A stretch of DNA of 64,000 nt from Sciurus carolinensis. Its lineage: Eukaryota; Chordata; Mammalia; Rodentia; Sciuridae. Within the stretch, counting starts at the first letter, position 1, and each line of letters begins with the position of its first letter. Below the pieces are notes generated by a model, which ran no database searches, was not told the DNA's origin, and worked only from the letters and a program-made list of their open reading frames with translations. Position numbers and translations under genes: made by a program. Below, one piece after another: positions 1 through 10,668 of this stretch. The stretch is from assembly GCF_902686445.1 (NCBI RefSeq), contig NC_062219.1, forward strand, positions 42,683,056 to 42,747,055, read 5' to 3'.

Positions 1-49
1 CAGCTTTGTATTATAACCAGTACTGCCCCATGCTCTCCTCTTCTCCCTC

Positions 50-258
50 TTTTTTTTTTTTGGTTCCAGGAATTGAGCCTGGGGTGCTTAACCATGGAGC
101 CACATCCCCAGCCCTTTTTATTATTATTATTATTTTGAGATGGGGTACCGCTGAGTTGCTTAGGGCCTCCCTAAATTTCTGAGACAGGCCTGAATCTATA
201 ATCCTGCCTCAACCTCCCGAGCTGCTGGGATTACCAGCCTGCACCACCAGGCTCCTCC
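50..258 (-). mobile_element. B1-ID dimeric SINE, minus strand
   Basis: A T-run (51-61) opens the element. It is followed by the reverse complement of the ID-like half (gagcc..catccccagccc) and then, after a short TTA run, the reverse complement of the B1/Alu-like half (tgagttgctt, cctcaacctcccgagctgctgggatta). This two-part order is typical of squirrel SINEs. The poly(T) on the left shows that the element reads on the minus strand. Confidence 0.9.
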
Positions 259-341
259 CGCCCCTTAAGCCCCTTCCTCTACTCCATTGGTTTCCCTTCT
301 GCGAGACCTGCACGGTCTTGAACCCAGAAACTTGGGCGGGA

Positions 342-592
342 TGTTGGCGAATTAGAAAAGACAGACACACAGAGAGAGAAAACTGCGACCAGGTGGAACA
401 TCCTTCCCTGGTAGAGAATGAATGACCCAGAGCTAGCTCAGCACGTTTATTATATTGGTGTTAACATCAAAAGGATTTTCTACGAGAAAGTTTCTTCAAC
501 ACAAGCAGGCTGAAGGACGAAATTTTGGGCAGCCAATTCTAATTTAATTATCTTTTTGTGCTCATAATTCTCTCCATCCCCCTCCCCCGCCC

Positions 593-644
<52 letters not shown>

Positions 645-836
645 TTGCAGGTGGTATCAAAACTCAGGGTCAAGACTGATAATGCCTGCCACGCACAGAA
701 CCTCCTTTGAGCAGGGCGTCCCCATAGCAACGGGGCAATCTTAACCTGCAGACTTTACCCAACTTTGGGAAGTTCCCCGCAGGCGCTCCTGCCACAGGAC
801 CATCAGAGACCATGATTAAAATCACCGCTCGGGACA
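342..836 (-). mobile_element. LTR-like block (possible solo LTR), minus strand
   Basis: Read on the minus strand, this stretch starts TGTCCC and ends CCAACA, has an AATAAA signal (446-451), and then a pyrimidine-rich U5-like segment (tctctctctgtgtgtctgtc). This order resembles a class II retroviral LTR. A (CA)n microsatellite lies inside it. I see no target-site duplication next to the proposed ends, so either the borders or the solo-LTR call may be wrong. Confidence 0.4.
594..640. repeat. (CA)n microsatellite
   Basis: About 22 uninterrupted CA units inside the LTR-like block. It creates a false poly-Cys-Val reading frame on the minus strand. Confidence 0.98.
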
Positions 837-1034
837 CTCTGTCATGAAAACCACTTCTTTAAGCTTTTGCATCTACATTCATAAGTAACTATATAATTTA
901 ATTTCATGGACTGGCTCTGATCAATTTTGGTATTAAACTAGCTTTAGTAAGTAAATTAGAGGTATTTCCCTTTTTATTTTTTTCTCATTCTCTGAGACAT
1001 TGTGCATAAGATTTTAATTTTTAAAAATAATAAA

Positions 1035-1240
1035 ATTTTTTTGGCTTAGTGGTGTACGCCTGAAATCCCAATTACTCAGGAAACCGAGACAGAAGGATTC
1101 CAAGTTTAAGGCCGTCCTGGGCAACATAGAAAGAAACTGTCTCAAAACAATAAAAGGGCTGGGGATATATCTCAGTGCTTGCCTAGCATGTGAGAAAATC
1201 TGGGTTCAATCTCCAGTACTGCAAATAAATAAGTAAAATA
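1035..1240 (+). mobile_element. Diverged B1-ID SINE, plus strand
   Basis: The left half reads ggcttagtggtgtacgcctg and cctgggcaacatagaaagaaactgtctc. The right half reads gggctggggatatatctcag and ttcaatctccagtactgc, ending in an A/T-rich tail. Both halves carry many differences from the cleaner copies at 10453 and 55692, so this is an older copy. Confidence 0.85.
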
Positions 1241-1249
1241 GCAAAATAT

Positions 1250-1352
1250 ATCAAGTATTTGTTTTGTGTCACACATTATTCTAGTGTTAACTCATTTAAT
1301 TCTCAGAAAAGTATATGAGGAAAAAATACTATTATCCTCATATTACATATAA
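1250..1352 (+). repeat. Possible MIR fragment
   Basis: The order 'tattctagtgttaactcatttaattctcagaa' followed by 'actattatcctcatattac' matches the core and 3' half of the old mammalian SINE MIR. It is a weak match, cut by the L1 that follows. Confidence 0.5.
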
Positions 1353-1369
1353 AAAATTCAGACAGACTA

Positions 1370-3524
1370 GTACCTGGAAGCAAATTAAAAAACCACTAAA
1401 GATAATAGGAAAATTTTCAAATAGTTAGAAATTAACCAACACACTTCTAAATAATCACTGGGTCAAAAGGGAGTCTTAGGAAAAATCAAATTCATTGAAC
1501 TGAATGCCCAGGAAAACACATGTCAAAATGCGTGAGACACAATAGCTAAGACGCTGAGAGAAATTATGCCACAAAATGATTATATTAGAAAAAAGAAAAA
1601 GTCTCTAATAACCTAAAATCTCGCCTGAGAAACCTAGAAAAAAATAAAAAGCACAAGCAAGCAAAAGGAATTTAATAAGAAGAAGAACAGAAATTGATAA
1701 ACTTGAAAATAGAAAAACAATAAGCTATCCTCTGGGGAAAAACTCAATAAAATTGACAAAAATCTAGTAAGACTCACAAAGGAAAGAAGAGAGAAGATAT
1801 GTATTACTAATATTAAGAATGAAATGAAGATATCACTGCACATCTTATAAACATCAAAAAAATAATAAGGGAATACAATGAATAACTGCACATAAATTTG
1901 ACAACTTAAATGAAATGAACTATCCAAAAAAATGGAATTTGCAACTCAAAAACTCTCAAAGAAGTTTTCAATTCAAGACCGTTTTACTGGGGATTCTACC
2001 AAACATTGAAAAAAAAAATTAGCATCATATCTATACTACCTCTTCCAAAAAATAAAAGAGGAGGGAACAACTCCCAATTTATTTTATTAAACTAGTATTA
2101 CCTTTTCAACAAATAAGACAAAAACAGTACAAAAACACAAAACAAAAACAAAAAAAATATGGATCAATGAACGGAAGTCCTTAAGAAAATATTAGCAAGT
2201 AGAAGTCATTAGTATATGAAAAGTCTTTAAAAACATAGCATCTAAGTGAGGTTTATTTCAAGAATGCAAAACTGGGTCAATATTTGAGAAACATTCAATG
2301 TAATTTACCTGATTAGTAGAGTAATATGGAAAAAAAATCTCATAATCATGTCAAGTGATGTGAAAACAGTATTTGACTAAATTTGAGTAAATTATATGTG
2401 ATGGTGAGAAACTGAATATTATCTCATCCCTTAACTGGGAAAGAGATGAGGATTTCTGTTCTCACTACCTTTAAATCAAAATAGTACGGGAAGTACTAGT
2501 CTATGCAGTAATATGAATTAAGAAATAAAAATAACACAGATCAGGACTGGGGTTGTGACTTGCCTGGCATGTGTGAGGCACTGGGATCCTTAGCATCACA
2601 TAAATAAACAAATAAAGGTATTGTGTGTCTACAACTAAAAAAAAAAAAAAATTATAAAAAACAAATCAGAAAGAAAAAAGCAAAAATGTCTTTATTTGCA
2701 ATTGACATAATTATCTGCACAGAAAACCCAAGGAATCTATAAAAAAAAATTCTTTAATAAGTAAACTCAGCAAGGTCACATACAAGATATGAGATAAGCA
2801 TAAAAATATCAATTGTCTTTCTATAGATGACCAATGAACATGCAGCTACTAAAATTTAAAATGTAATATCATTTACAATAAAATAGTAGGTATAAGTCAA
2901 CAAAACATGTATAAGATGTGTATGCTGAAAACTACAAAGAACTGATGAAAGAAACCAGAGGAGGTACAAAAGGGAAAACACTGTTCTCATGCATTAAAAG
3001 ATTAAATAATAAAGATATCAATTATCCTTATATTGACATTTAAACTTAATATAATTCCTATGAACATTCCAACGGAATTTTTGTAGCCATAAATAAAGTT
3101 ATTCAAACATTTATGTGAAAAGACTAAGGAACTAGAGCTGTTACTGGACAAATTTCCAGAGAGTTATACTTAGAAAATAAAAGTCAATTCCAAGTGACAA
3201 TGAACTATATTATTCCTCTGATATCACTTCTTGAAATGACAACATTACACGTAGGGAGAACATATTGCTGGTTGACAGGAATTAAGGAGACAGAGGTAGA
3301 GAGTAGTGTTGGGGCTGTACTAGGACAGTGGGAAGAATACTGTGATGATAGAAATGGACTGTGTCTTGTCTATATTAATGTCAATATATGGTGGTGACAT
3401 TGTCCTACAGCTTTGCAAGCTGTTAACCTTGGGGGACACTGCACAAATGGTACAGTATTATTTCTTACAACTGTACATGAATCTACAGTTATCTCAAAAT
3501 CAAACATTAAATTTAATTTTTTAA
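1370..3524 (+). mobile_element. Old L1 (ORF2 part plus 3' UTR), plus strand
   Basis: The sequence follows L1 ORF2 over about 1.9 kb. Landmarks are the region around 1660-1930 (aaaattgacaaa..agactcacaaagg), the reverse-transcriptase stretch at 1990-2110 (ggggattctaccaaacattg) and the later ORF2 stretch at 2680-3130. It then runs into a typical old L1 3' end (gttaaccttgggggacact, ttatttcttacaactgtaca, gaatctacagttatctcaaa). Reading frames are destroyed by stops and indels, so no protein is made. An ID SINE interrupts it at about 2541-2655. Confidence 0.85.
2541..2656 (+). mobile_element. ID SINE inserted in L1, plus strand
   Basis: A tRNA-derived ID element: ggactggggttgtgacttgc, ctggcatgtgtgaggcac, agcatcacataaataaac, ggtattgtgtgtctacaact and an A-tail of about 14. 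It sits inside the L1 ORF2 sequence, so it arrived later. Part of the box between the A and B promoter motifs is missing compared with the ID copy at 60123. Confidence 0.9.
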
Positions 3525-3699
3525 AGTCTATCAAAAGAAGAAGAAGACAAGTAGAGTTTATGCTATTCAACAGTCCTGCTTACCTCGCAAGTACAAAAAA
3601 TTCTTATTTATAGATTATCTAAATTTTTCTGAATCAGAGTTAAAGTGATAGTTTCCCATCATTTGAAGATACTATAAACTTGGTGCCAATGCCTGAAAG

Positions 3700-4320
3700 A
3701 AATAAAAAGAACATTATCACTTATGAATAATAACAACATCTAAAATAAAATACCAGGAAGTAATTATTTTAATTACTTCCAAGAATGGTAAGATGATTTA
3801 ACATTAAGAAATTAATGAACATAATTTATGCTACTAATAGATCAAAGAATAATGGTCATCTTGATTTACCAGAAAAAGCATTTTCAAATAAAAACTCATA
3901 GCAAAATGTGAATAAATATTCTTAATTACTAGGTTAAACAATATCTTTCTGAAACAAACTGCCCACATCACATTGTACATTGAAATACTAACATTAAACA
4001 TTAAAAGTTCTATTAACATTAAAACAGCAAGATAGCCACTATTACCACTGTCGTAGCTCTTTTATACCTTCATAATGTCAATCAAAAAACTCAAAACACC
4101 TGAAATTCACTTGAAGAAAACTATAGCCAACTATGAAATATAAAAGGCATACACAAATAGAAAGACAAATTTTTATATTCCTTGAAGACAAAGTTTAATG
4201 TAAGGAATATGCATTTCATCGGCAAACTTATTGAAATATAAAAAATAATCCCAATATATAACTTAATAATACTTTCTAGAAATTGATAAAATATTTCTGT
4301 ATTTGTTATTAGAAATCATT
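3700..4320 (+). mobile_element. Second, very decayed L1 ORF2 piece, plus strand
   Basis: Landmarks of the L1 reverse-transcriptase region are still visible, such as 'atctt..agaaaaagcatttt..aataaaaactcatagcaaa' near 3855-3905 and 'agatagccactattaccactgtc' near 4030. This stretch repeats a segment that the 1370-3524 element already contains, so it is a separate insertion or a duplicate, not its continuation. Confidence 0.6.
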
Positions 4321-5676
4321 CCTATGTTCATTTATTCGTTAACTATTGATTGTAACTCTGCGATAGGTTAAGCACTAAGACAGACAAAGGGATTGCTGAA
4401 GAAAAGTGTAATACTGTGTACGTTTGGTGCCCACTTTTGTAAAACATACTTTCATATACAAATAGAAGGAGATATATCTAATTTTGAGGACTAGTTATGT
4501 CAAGAAGCTAGGAATTTTGGTGACCATTTTCTAAGTTTTGCTTGTCTTTATTTTTATAATGAGGAAATTACCTGAGCACTTTTTGCTAAAGAAAATAAGA
4601 ACTTAAAAAAGTGAAGAGATCCTCACTAGTATATGACTGCATTAAATTATTTCAGGAATGCAAGAAATGAGAAAGATATAAAAAACAAATTGCATCTACA
4701 CATTTGCATAGCCCATCAGGTTTTAGTAAAAATATTTTTATCTTTGCTACAAAGATGTTCTTGAACATAGGAACATAGACATCCATGCTTAATAAACATA
4801 ATAATAAAATAGAGCTCCCACTCTGGTACCTCTACTACCTCCTCATTTTTAGTAAATGTTTTAGTAATGTTTTTCTGCTGTGTCCATCAACATATTAGGG
4901 ACTTGATAAATTATTTGTCTATTTGTGTATTTGTGTCATATAAGAATTATACATGTATAATGCATCAGACATAGATTTATTTCTTTCCCAGATTTGTAGT
5001 ACATATAAATTAAATTACTAAAATCTCTGCCAGTTTGTTTTAAAATGTAACTAATAAGTCCCTGCTACAATAATATTCCCCCCTTAGCTATTCTTTCTGA
5101 TGCTTAGTTTGTATAAAGGTTTTAATTTTCTCACCCATAATTGTAGCTTAGCCTATGTATTAGTATTGTTTCCTTTTACCAGACAATAAAAAAGATCAGA
5201 AAATTCATGCAACTTTACCAATAAGTGTCAGAGATGCAATTTGAAACCAAGCATTCTGATTCCAGAATCCATTTGCCTGACCTCCACCTATTTTTTTAAG
5301 TCTCTGATTATCAAGCACCATGATACATACTGATTCTGTGAACTACTAACCAACTGTTTGTCACATTATACAAAAGGGAAAATTATTTCCCACATGGTCT
5401 ACAGTCATATTCAGGATGACCCAAAGACTCAAAATAAATATTTTAAGTAAGTCAAGTTAGAAAAAAAAGGGAAGGAAGTCAGGCATTAAATGAGGAGGTC
5501 AATCAGATTTATACTGGAAAGGTTATTCATTAAAGAGGAAAGAACATAATTTGGAGAAACAATGACTCATGATATCCATGATCTAGATGGGAAATTGACC
5601 AGGAAATAAATCACATTTTGGAAATGAGAATTCTTCAGATTACTATGAAGTTTTCTAAAGTGCTTCTATTAATAAG
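4321..5676. other. AT-rich stretch without recognised genes
   Basis: No coding potential or clear young repeat. 4330-4400 (gttcatttattcgttaac) and 5200-5285 (caatttgaaaccaagcattctgattccagaatcca) look like faint L2 and MIR remnants. The rest looks like unique intergenic DNA. Confidence 0.5.
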
Positions 5677-5678
5677 AT

Positions 5679-5735
5679 AAAACGAATTTCATGTGCAATA
5701 GAAAACTTCCAAACAGCCTTCACAATATATTTTCA
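5679..5735 (+). repeat. Exact 57-bp direct repeat, copy 1
   Basis: Identical, base for base, to 6324-6380. It starts aaaacgaatttcatgtgcaa and ends atattttca. The flanks of the two copies are unrelated, and 588 bases separate them. Confidence 0.97.
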
Positions 5736-6323
5736 TTTTTTGAAAATAAAAATTATTGGTTGTCCAATAGTAAAAGGGAACAAACATAAGGGTGTACTCT
5801 AAAACCTCCAAGAAGAATAATTTCCACTTCTCTTTCCTGTTTGGGTTCAGCTGTTCTCATTAAGTTTGTGTGGTTCTTGTTATTTTACTTAACATAATAA
5901 ATTCCTTCCTAATTCTCTATATCACACTTCATACATTTTTTCTTTATTAAATTTTGAATCACTTAGCCAAGTATTAAACCCAACTTCATTTGAATTTAAA
6001 TGTTATTGGAATATTTTTGGTAATCAGTTAACTGCTTAGTTTATTATTTAGATAGTTTATGTGAATAAAATACATATTAATTTTATTGTGAAATAAAGTG
6101 AAATATATATTTTAGTGGTTCATTAAGAAATTTCAAGTTGGTTATAGTAACTGAAAGCATTTTACAAAGATAATAATTTTACATGTTGCTATTAATATTT
6201 TCCTTCATATAAGTTGCATATTAGATTTTCTGTAATCAGTAAGTAATCAAGAATTTTACTATTAGGTAAAAATTGAAGAAGTAACTATGATTGCTTATGC
6301 GCACCTTAGTATTAACTCCTGAG

Positions 6324-6380
6324 AAAACGAATTTCATGTGCAATAGAAAACTTCCAAACAGCCTTCACAATATATTTTCA
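6324..6380 (+). repeat. Exact 57-bp direct repeat, copy 2
   Basis: Second copy of 5679-5735 in the same orientation, with no mismatch. A 22-base poly(T) run begins about 35 bases downstream. Perfect identity in old AT-rich surroundings points to a recent copy event. Confidence 0.97.
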
Positions 6381-6960
6381 AATTCTTGCCCTGCTTTCAA
6401 ACAGGACTATTCTATTTTTTTTTTTTTTTTTTTTTTTTTGGTTTGCTGCTTAATTTATTACTATATTTTGTATAGTATTTTTAATTCTTAACTTTGTAAA
6501 TGTGTCAAATTTCCAATTTTAGATGTTTGCACACACTTCGTTCTCTTTTGTAAGCCAAAAATTTCTTTTTTATTTATATGTGTATGTGTGAATGGGAACC
6601 TGTCTCCTTAATAATCAGTACATATTTGTATATTTTTGTTCTGTTTTGTTTTTACTCAATGGAAGATTTTATTTTATTGTTATGAGCTACAAGTGATCAG
6701 GTAAAAAACTTCATGTTCTTCAACTTATTGCTCATTCAGTTTACTTTGAATATAATACAGAGAAATGTTTTTCTCCTTAGAAATCAAGATTTTATTTTAT
6801 GGATATTTACTCAGTTCATTGTCCATGTCTAAAAATCTTACAAATATCAACTATTCATCCTTATAGTTTGAGGAAGTCTTTTTTTTTTTTTTTTCCAAGT
6901 AAGCAAGCAATCTGAAAGGTGAAAAACTTAGTCACAAAACTACTAAGAGAAAATATTTTT

Positions 6961-7245
6961 AAGAAATATTTTCCTGCTGTGGATCTGGGGGTTGGGGGTG
7001 GGGAATGAGAGAAGAATGGAGGAAATTTAGACTATGTAAAAGGAAATGAGAGGGAGGGGGTATGAAAAATGGTGGAATGAGACAGACATCATTACCCTAT
7101 GAACATGTATGATTATTGAATGGTATGACTCTACATTGTGTACAGCCATAGAAACGAAAAGATGTATTCCATTTGTATACAATGAATCAAAACGCAGTCT
7201 GTAAAAAATTTTTTAAAAATATTTTAAAAAAAGAAATATTTTCCT
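6961..7245 (+). mobile_element. 5'-truncated L1 3' end with perfect TSDs
   Basis: The insert (6976-7230) is an L1 3' UTR: a G-rich tract (gggggttgggggtggggaatg), then agacatcattaccctatgaa and gaatcaaaacgcagtctg, then a mixed A/T tail. It is flanked by perfect 15-bp target-site duplications, aagaaatattttcct at 6961-6975 and 7231-7245. A full ORF2 is absent, so this is a typical 5'-truncated retrotransposition. Confidence 0.93.
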
Positions 7246-8465
7246 ATGAGTCAACATTACAGTCTGACAATACTCTGTTTTCCTTGTGAATACTTAATTG
7301 TTTTTTCCCATGGATGCTCTCAAAACAAACTGCATTATTTTGGGTCATATTTATGAAACAGGGATAATGTCACCAAGTCCTCAAAATACCTTTCCTTTGC
7401 ATATGAGGACAGAACATGTTTTCTTAGTCTCTTGAGGAATGATACAAAAATGTTTGGCTTTCAGTGGGTGGTGAACTGTCTGGTTCTTATCAGTGAAGGA
7501 ATTAAGTAAGAAATATTGTCTACCTATGCCGTCCCTAGCAGACATAGAGTTTGTAGAAGAATGACAACTTGCCCTAGAAAATACTTAGTAAGTGTATCAC
7601 ATTATGTGTTTCCAGGTGCCAAACAGCTTTTGGCTTGTTTTATTATTGATTTACTCCCTGCCAGTTTATTGTGTTTCAAACAATAGATGATGCAGACCCT
7701 GGGAACCTCCGTTAACATGTATTCCCTAACAGCACCCGGATGTCATACATATATTTTTGGTGGGGAAAAAAAGGTAGATAAAGCAGTGTCATTGACCAGA
7801 CAAAATATTTAAAAGCACTGAATTTGTATGAGGAAGTTTATGCTAAATTGGGAAGCTTGTTTGGTTAGGGTAGGAAAAGCTCTATATGAAAACTTGCAAA
7901 GAAAAAACAATTTCTTCTGATGAGAAATTTTATAAACAGAATGCTCAGGTTTGCCAAGTGTCTGTCAGACTTACATTGTTTTCTACTAGGTTTCCATCCT
8001 TCCATTCCAAATGTGCATCCTTCCATAGTGCACATTTATTTTGCTTCATTCTTATGGATGACTATAAACGTTTTTCCAAATGTCCAGGTCCCTTTTGTGT
8101 TACAAGAGATGGTAGTAAACAGAATTGTAATCCCCACCACCAGGAAACACCAAAGTAAATTCTATTTCAATCCTACCAACTCATACTAAAAGAAGGACTT
8201 AAAAAGGGAAATTGTCATTTATAATTTACCAAGAAGAGATGCATATAGTTCTTTAATTTCTTTTTTATTGTTATAAAAAGGACACTGAACAGGTATATTG
8301 GGCCAATATAATGTGAGGAATTAAAATCTCAGATCTGAGAAGAAGTAAATGATTTCAGATCAAATTAAATTAGGATTTCTGTCTAAAAAGTGATCAAATA
8401 AAATTTTTCAGAATTAATTCAAGCAAAACTTTTAAAACATTTAGATTTAAGCACATCTAATATTA
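7246..8465. other. Stretch without recognised genes
   Basis: The overlapping open frames at 7886-8189 have no recognisable motifs, and their codon pattern gives no support. No clear repeat was recognised. It is probably unique intergenic DNA. Confidence 0.5.
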
Positions 8466-8467
8466 TT

Positions 8468-8940
8468 TTTCTTTTTTATTATACATATAGAGGATTTGTT
8501 TTTACATATTATCATATGTACACAGCAAAATTTGGTCAATTTCATTCCCCAGTACTTCCCCTTTTTCCGTCCTCAACCCTGTTCTTGGTCCCCTGACCCT
8601 ATTCTACTGGTCTCCCTTCTATTTTCATAAGATTCTTTACTCTTTGCCTTCCCTTTTTTCTGTTTTCCACACATGAAGGAAAACGTATAACCCTTGATTT
8701 TCTGAGTCTGGTTTATTTCACTTAATATAATGTTCTCAAGTTCCATCCATTTCCCTACAGATGACATAATGTCATTCTTCTTCATGACTGAATAAAACTC
8801 CACTGTCTATATATATAGACCACATTTTCTTTATCCATTCATCCATTGATAGACACCTAGACTGGTTCCATAATTTGTCTATTGTGAATTGCGCTTCTAT
8901 AAACATGGGTATGCATGTATCTCCAGCACTACTTTAAATG
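8468..8940 (-). mobile_element. L1 ORF2 C-terminus and 3' UTR, minus strand
   Basis: The minus strand encodes residues typical of the L1 ORF2 C-terminus (8573-8803; for example MKKNDIM and WMELENIILSEI). On the plus strand this is seen as 'caagttccatccatttccct' and 'tttctttatccattcatcca'. The 3' UTR and A-rich end lie at the left (8468-8560). The element is 5'-truncated and broken. Confidence 0.88.
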
Positions 8941-9235
8941 ATCTCCTTTTAGTTTTTATATTGCCTGTTGCCTCCAATTTTTATGTAAAATAAAATCCTA
9001 TCCACTAGACAGGAAAAAAAAAAAATGGAGGGGAGGAATAAGGGGCACTCATGAAAATAGAAGGGAAACCAGTAGAGAAGAGGAAGGGACACAGGAGAGA
9101 GAGCAAGGGAGGGAAAGGAGAGGTACTGGGAACAAAATTGACCAAGTTGTGTCATTCTCTTGTGCATGTGCAAATATGTATCAGCAAATCCCACTGTTAT
9201 GTATAATTATAATGCACCAATAAAAAAGATTGACA
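8941..9235 (+). mobile_element. L1 3' UTR, plus strand, back to back with the previous L1
   Basis: A purine-rich tract (aaaaatggaggggaggaata) is followed by 'aaaattgaccaagttgtgtc', 'gcaaatcccactgttatgta' and 'aattataatgcaccaataaa', the 3' terminal signature of squirrel L1. The neighbouring L1 piece also contains a 3' UTR but reads the other way, so the two 3' ends point outward. Confidence 0.85.
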
Positions 9236-10452
9236 AAAGAACAAATGAGCTCATGGAATATAAAAATAAATGCACTTAACAAATCTAAAATGAAATCATA
9301 TCTGAGTACTAAGAATAAATGAATGTCAGCTAAACTTATTCACAGTCACTTCACCGAACATCATGAAAACAGCAATCTAGTCCAATGTGTTTTATTTCAT
9401 ATCCAAGTGAAAGTGGTCACCTTCCTAGCCCTACTGAATCTGCCATACCACAATCAATTTCTTAAGGTATTCTGAAATGACTCACACTTCTCTTGAGCTT
9501 GGCATGTGTTAGAGATTATAGGTTACATTTGAGAAAAATAACATTTCTCATGCAACTCAATTTTTACTTTTAGGTATATCTAGAGTGACTGCATTTTTAG
9601 TTGTGTATTCAAATTAAAGAAATAGTCCCACATTTAAAAATAACTGTGCCTTAATTGAAACAAAACTTTAAAATTCCAAAATCTACATTTTTGAATGTTA
9701 GAATGTTCGGATATATGCACGTGTGTAAACATATATCCTTTTCACTGCATGTTTACAAAAAGACAATTCTTATGATGAGTCCTATAGTTTGACCTTCATT
9801 TCTTGACTATATGGGAAAGTAGCACAGCAGAAAAGTTTAAATTAAAGAAATAAAATTTACTGCCCTATTAAAGAACCTCAAAAAAGAAAAAAATCTAAAA
9901 ATTATAGTATGATCAATAAGATTGTGGTTTGTTTTTAAGAAATCAGATTTTTGTTAACTTTTCAGGACTCCAGATGTAAATACGCCTATGAGAAATACAA
10001 TATATCCTTTGAGAAGGAAGTTCCTGCTTTTAGGAAAAAGATTTAATACTCAACTTTAATTTGTAAGGTGACCAAGGAAGAGGTAAGATGAAATATTGGA
10101 AAGTTCCTAGTATGTATCAGAGAATTTATGAATGCAATTTTATTGTCTTCATTTAAATAAATTAGTATAATATTGAGCAGTGATAATCATACCCATTTAA
10201 TAATTATGGTACTGAATACCTTTCAATATGTTTACTACATTCCTTAGATTTCACCAGAATTTTTGAGTGAGGATGAAAATGTTTTTTGTGAAAAGTGCAC
10301 TCAAATGAAATACATCTTTAAAAAGTTTTCCTACATCGATTGGTTCATTTAGCTACAAAAGTTCATATGCCAAAAGAATGAGAGAATGCAGGAGAAGTCA
10401 AAGTTGCTGAAACCTGGTTGGGTGATATACCAAGTTAAGAATACTGTAAACT
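9236..10452. other. Stretch without recognised genes
   Basis: AT-rich sequence with no exon-like frame and no repeat I can name. Confidence 0.5.
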
Positions 10453-10668
10453 CTGCTGGGTGGGGTGGCACATGCCTGTAATCCCAGTGGCTCCGGAGGC
10501 TAAGGCCGGAGGATCCTGAGTTCAAAGCCAGTCTTAGCAAAAGCGAGGCACTAAGCAACTCAGTGAGACTGTGCCTCTAAATCAAATACAAAATACGGCT
10601 GGGGATGTGGCTCAGTGGTTGAATGCCTCTAAGTTCAATCCCTAGTACCCTCTCTCCGAAATAAAGAA
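10453..10668 (+). mobile_element. B1-ID dimeric SINE, plus strand
   Basis: A complete dimer. The left half holds 'ggcacatgcctgtaatccca' and 'gagttcaaagccagtcttag'. The linker holds 'aagcaactcagtgagactg'. The right half is 'ggctggggatgtggctcagt'. An RNA polymerase III type A box and B box (gagttcaaa) can be seen in the left half. Confidence 0.95.

Noticed and set aside
342..836. Confident solo LTR call
   Set aside because: No flanking duplication and no second copy in the window, so it is kept only as a low-confidence feature.
8468..9235. Single L1 with 5' inversion (twin priming)
   Set aside because: Both halves contain 3' UTR-type sequence, so a single inverted insertion does not explain it.
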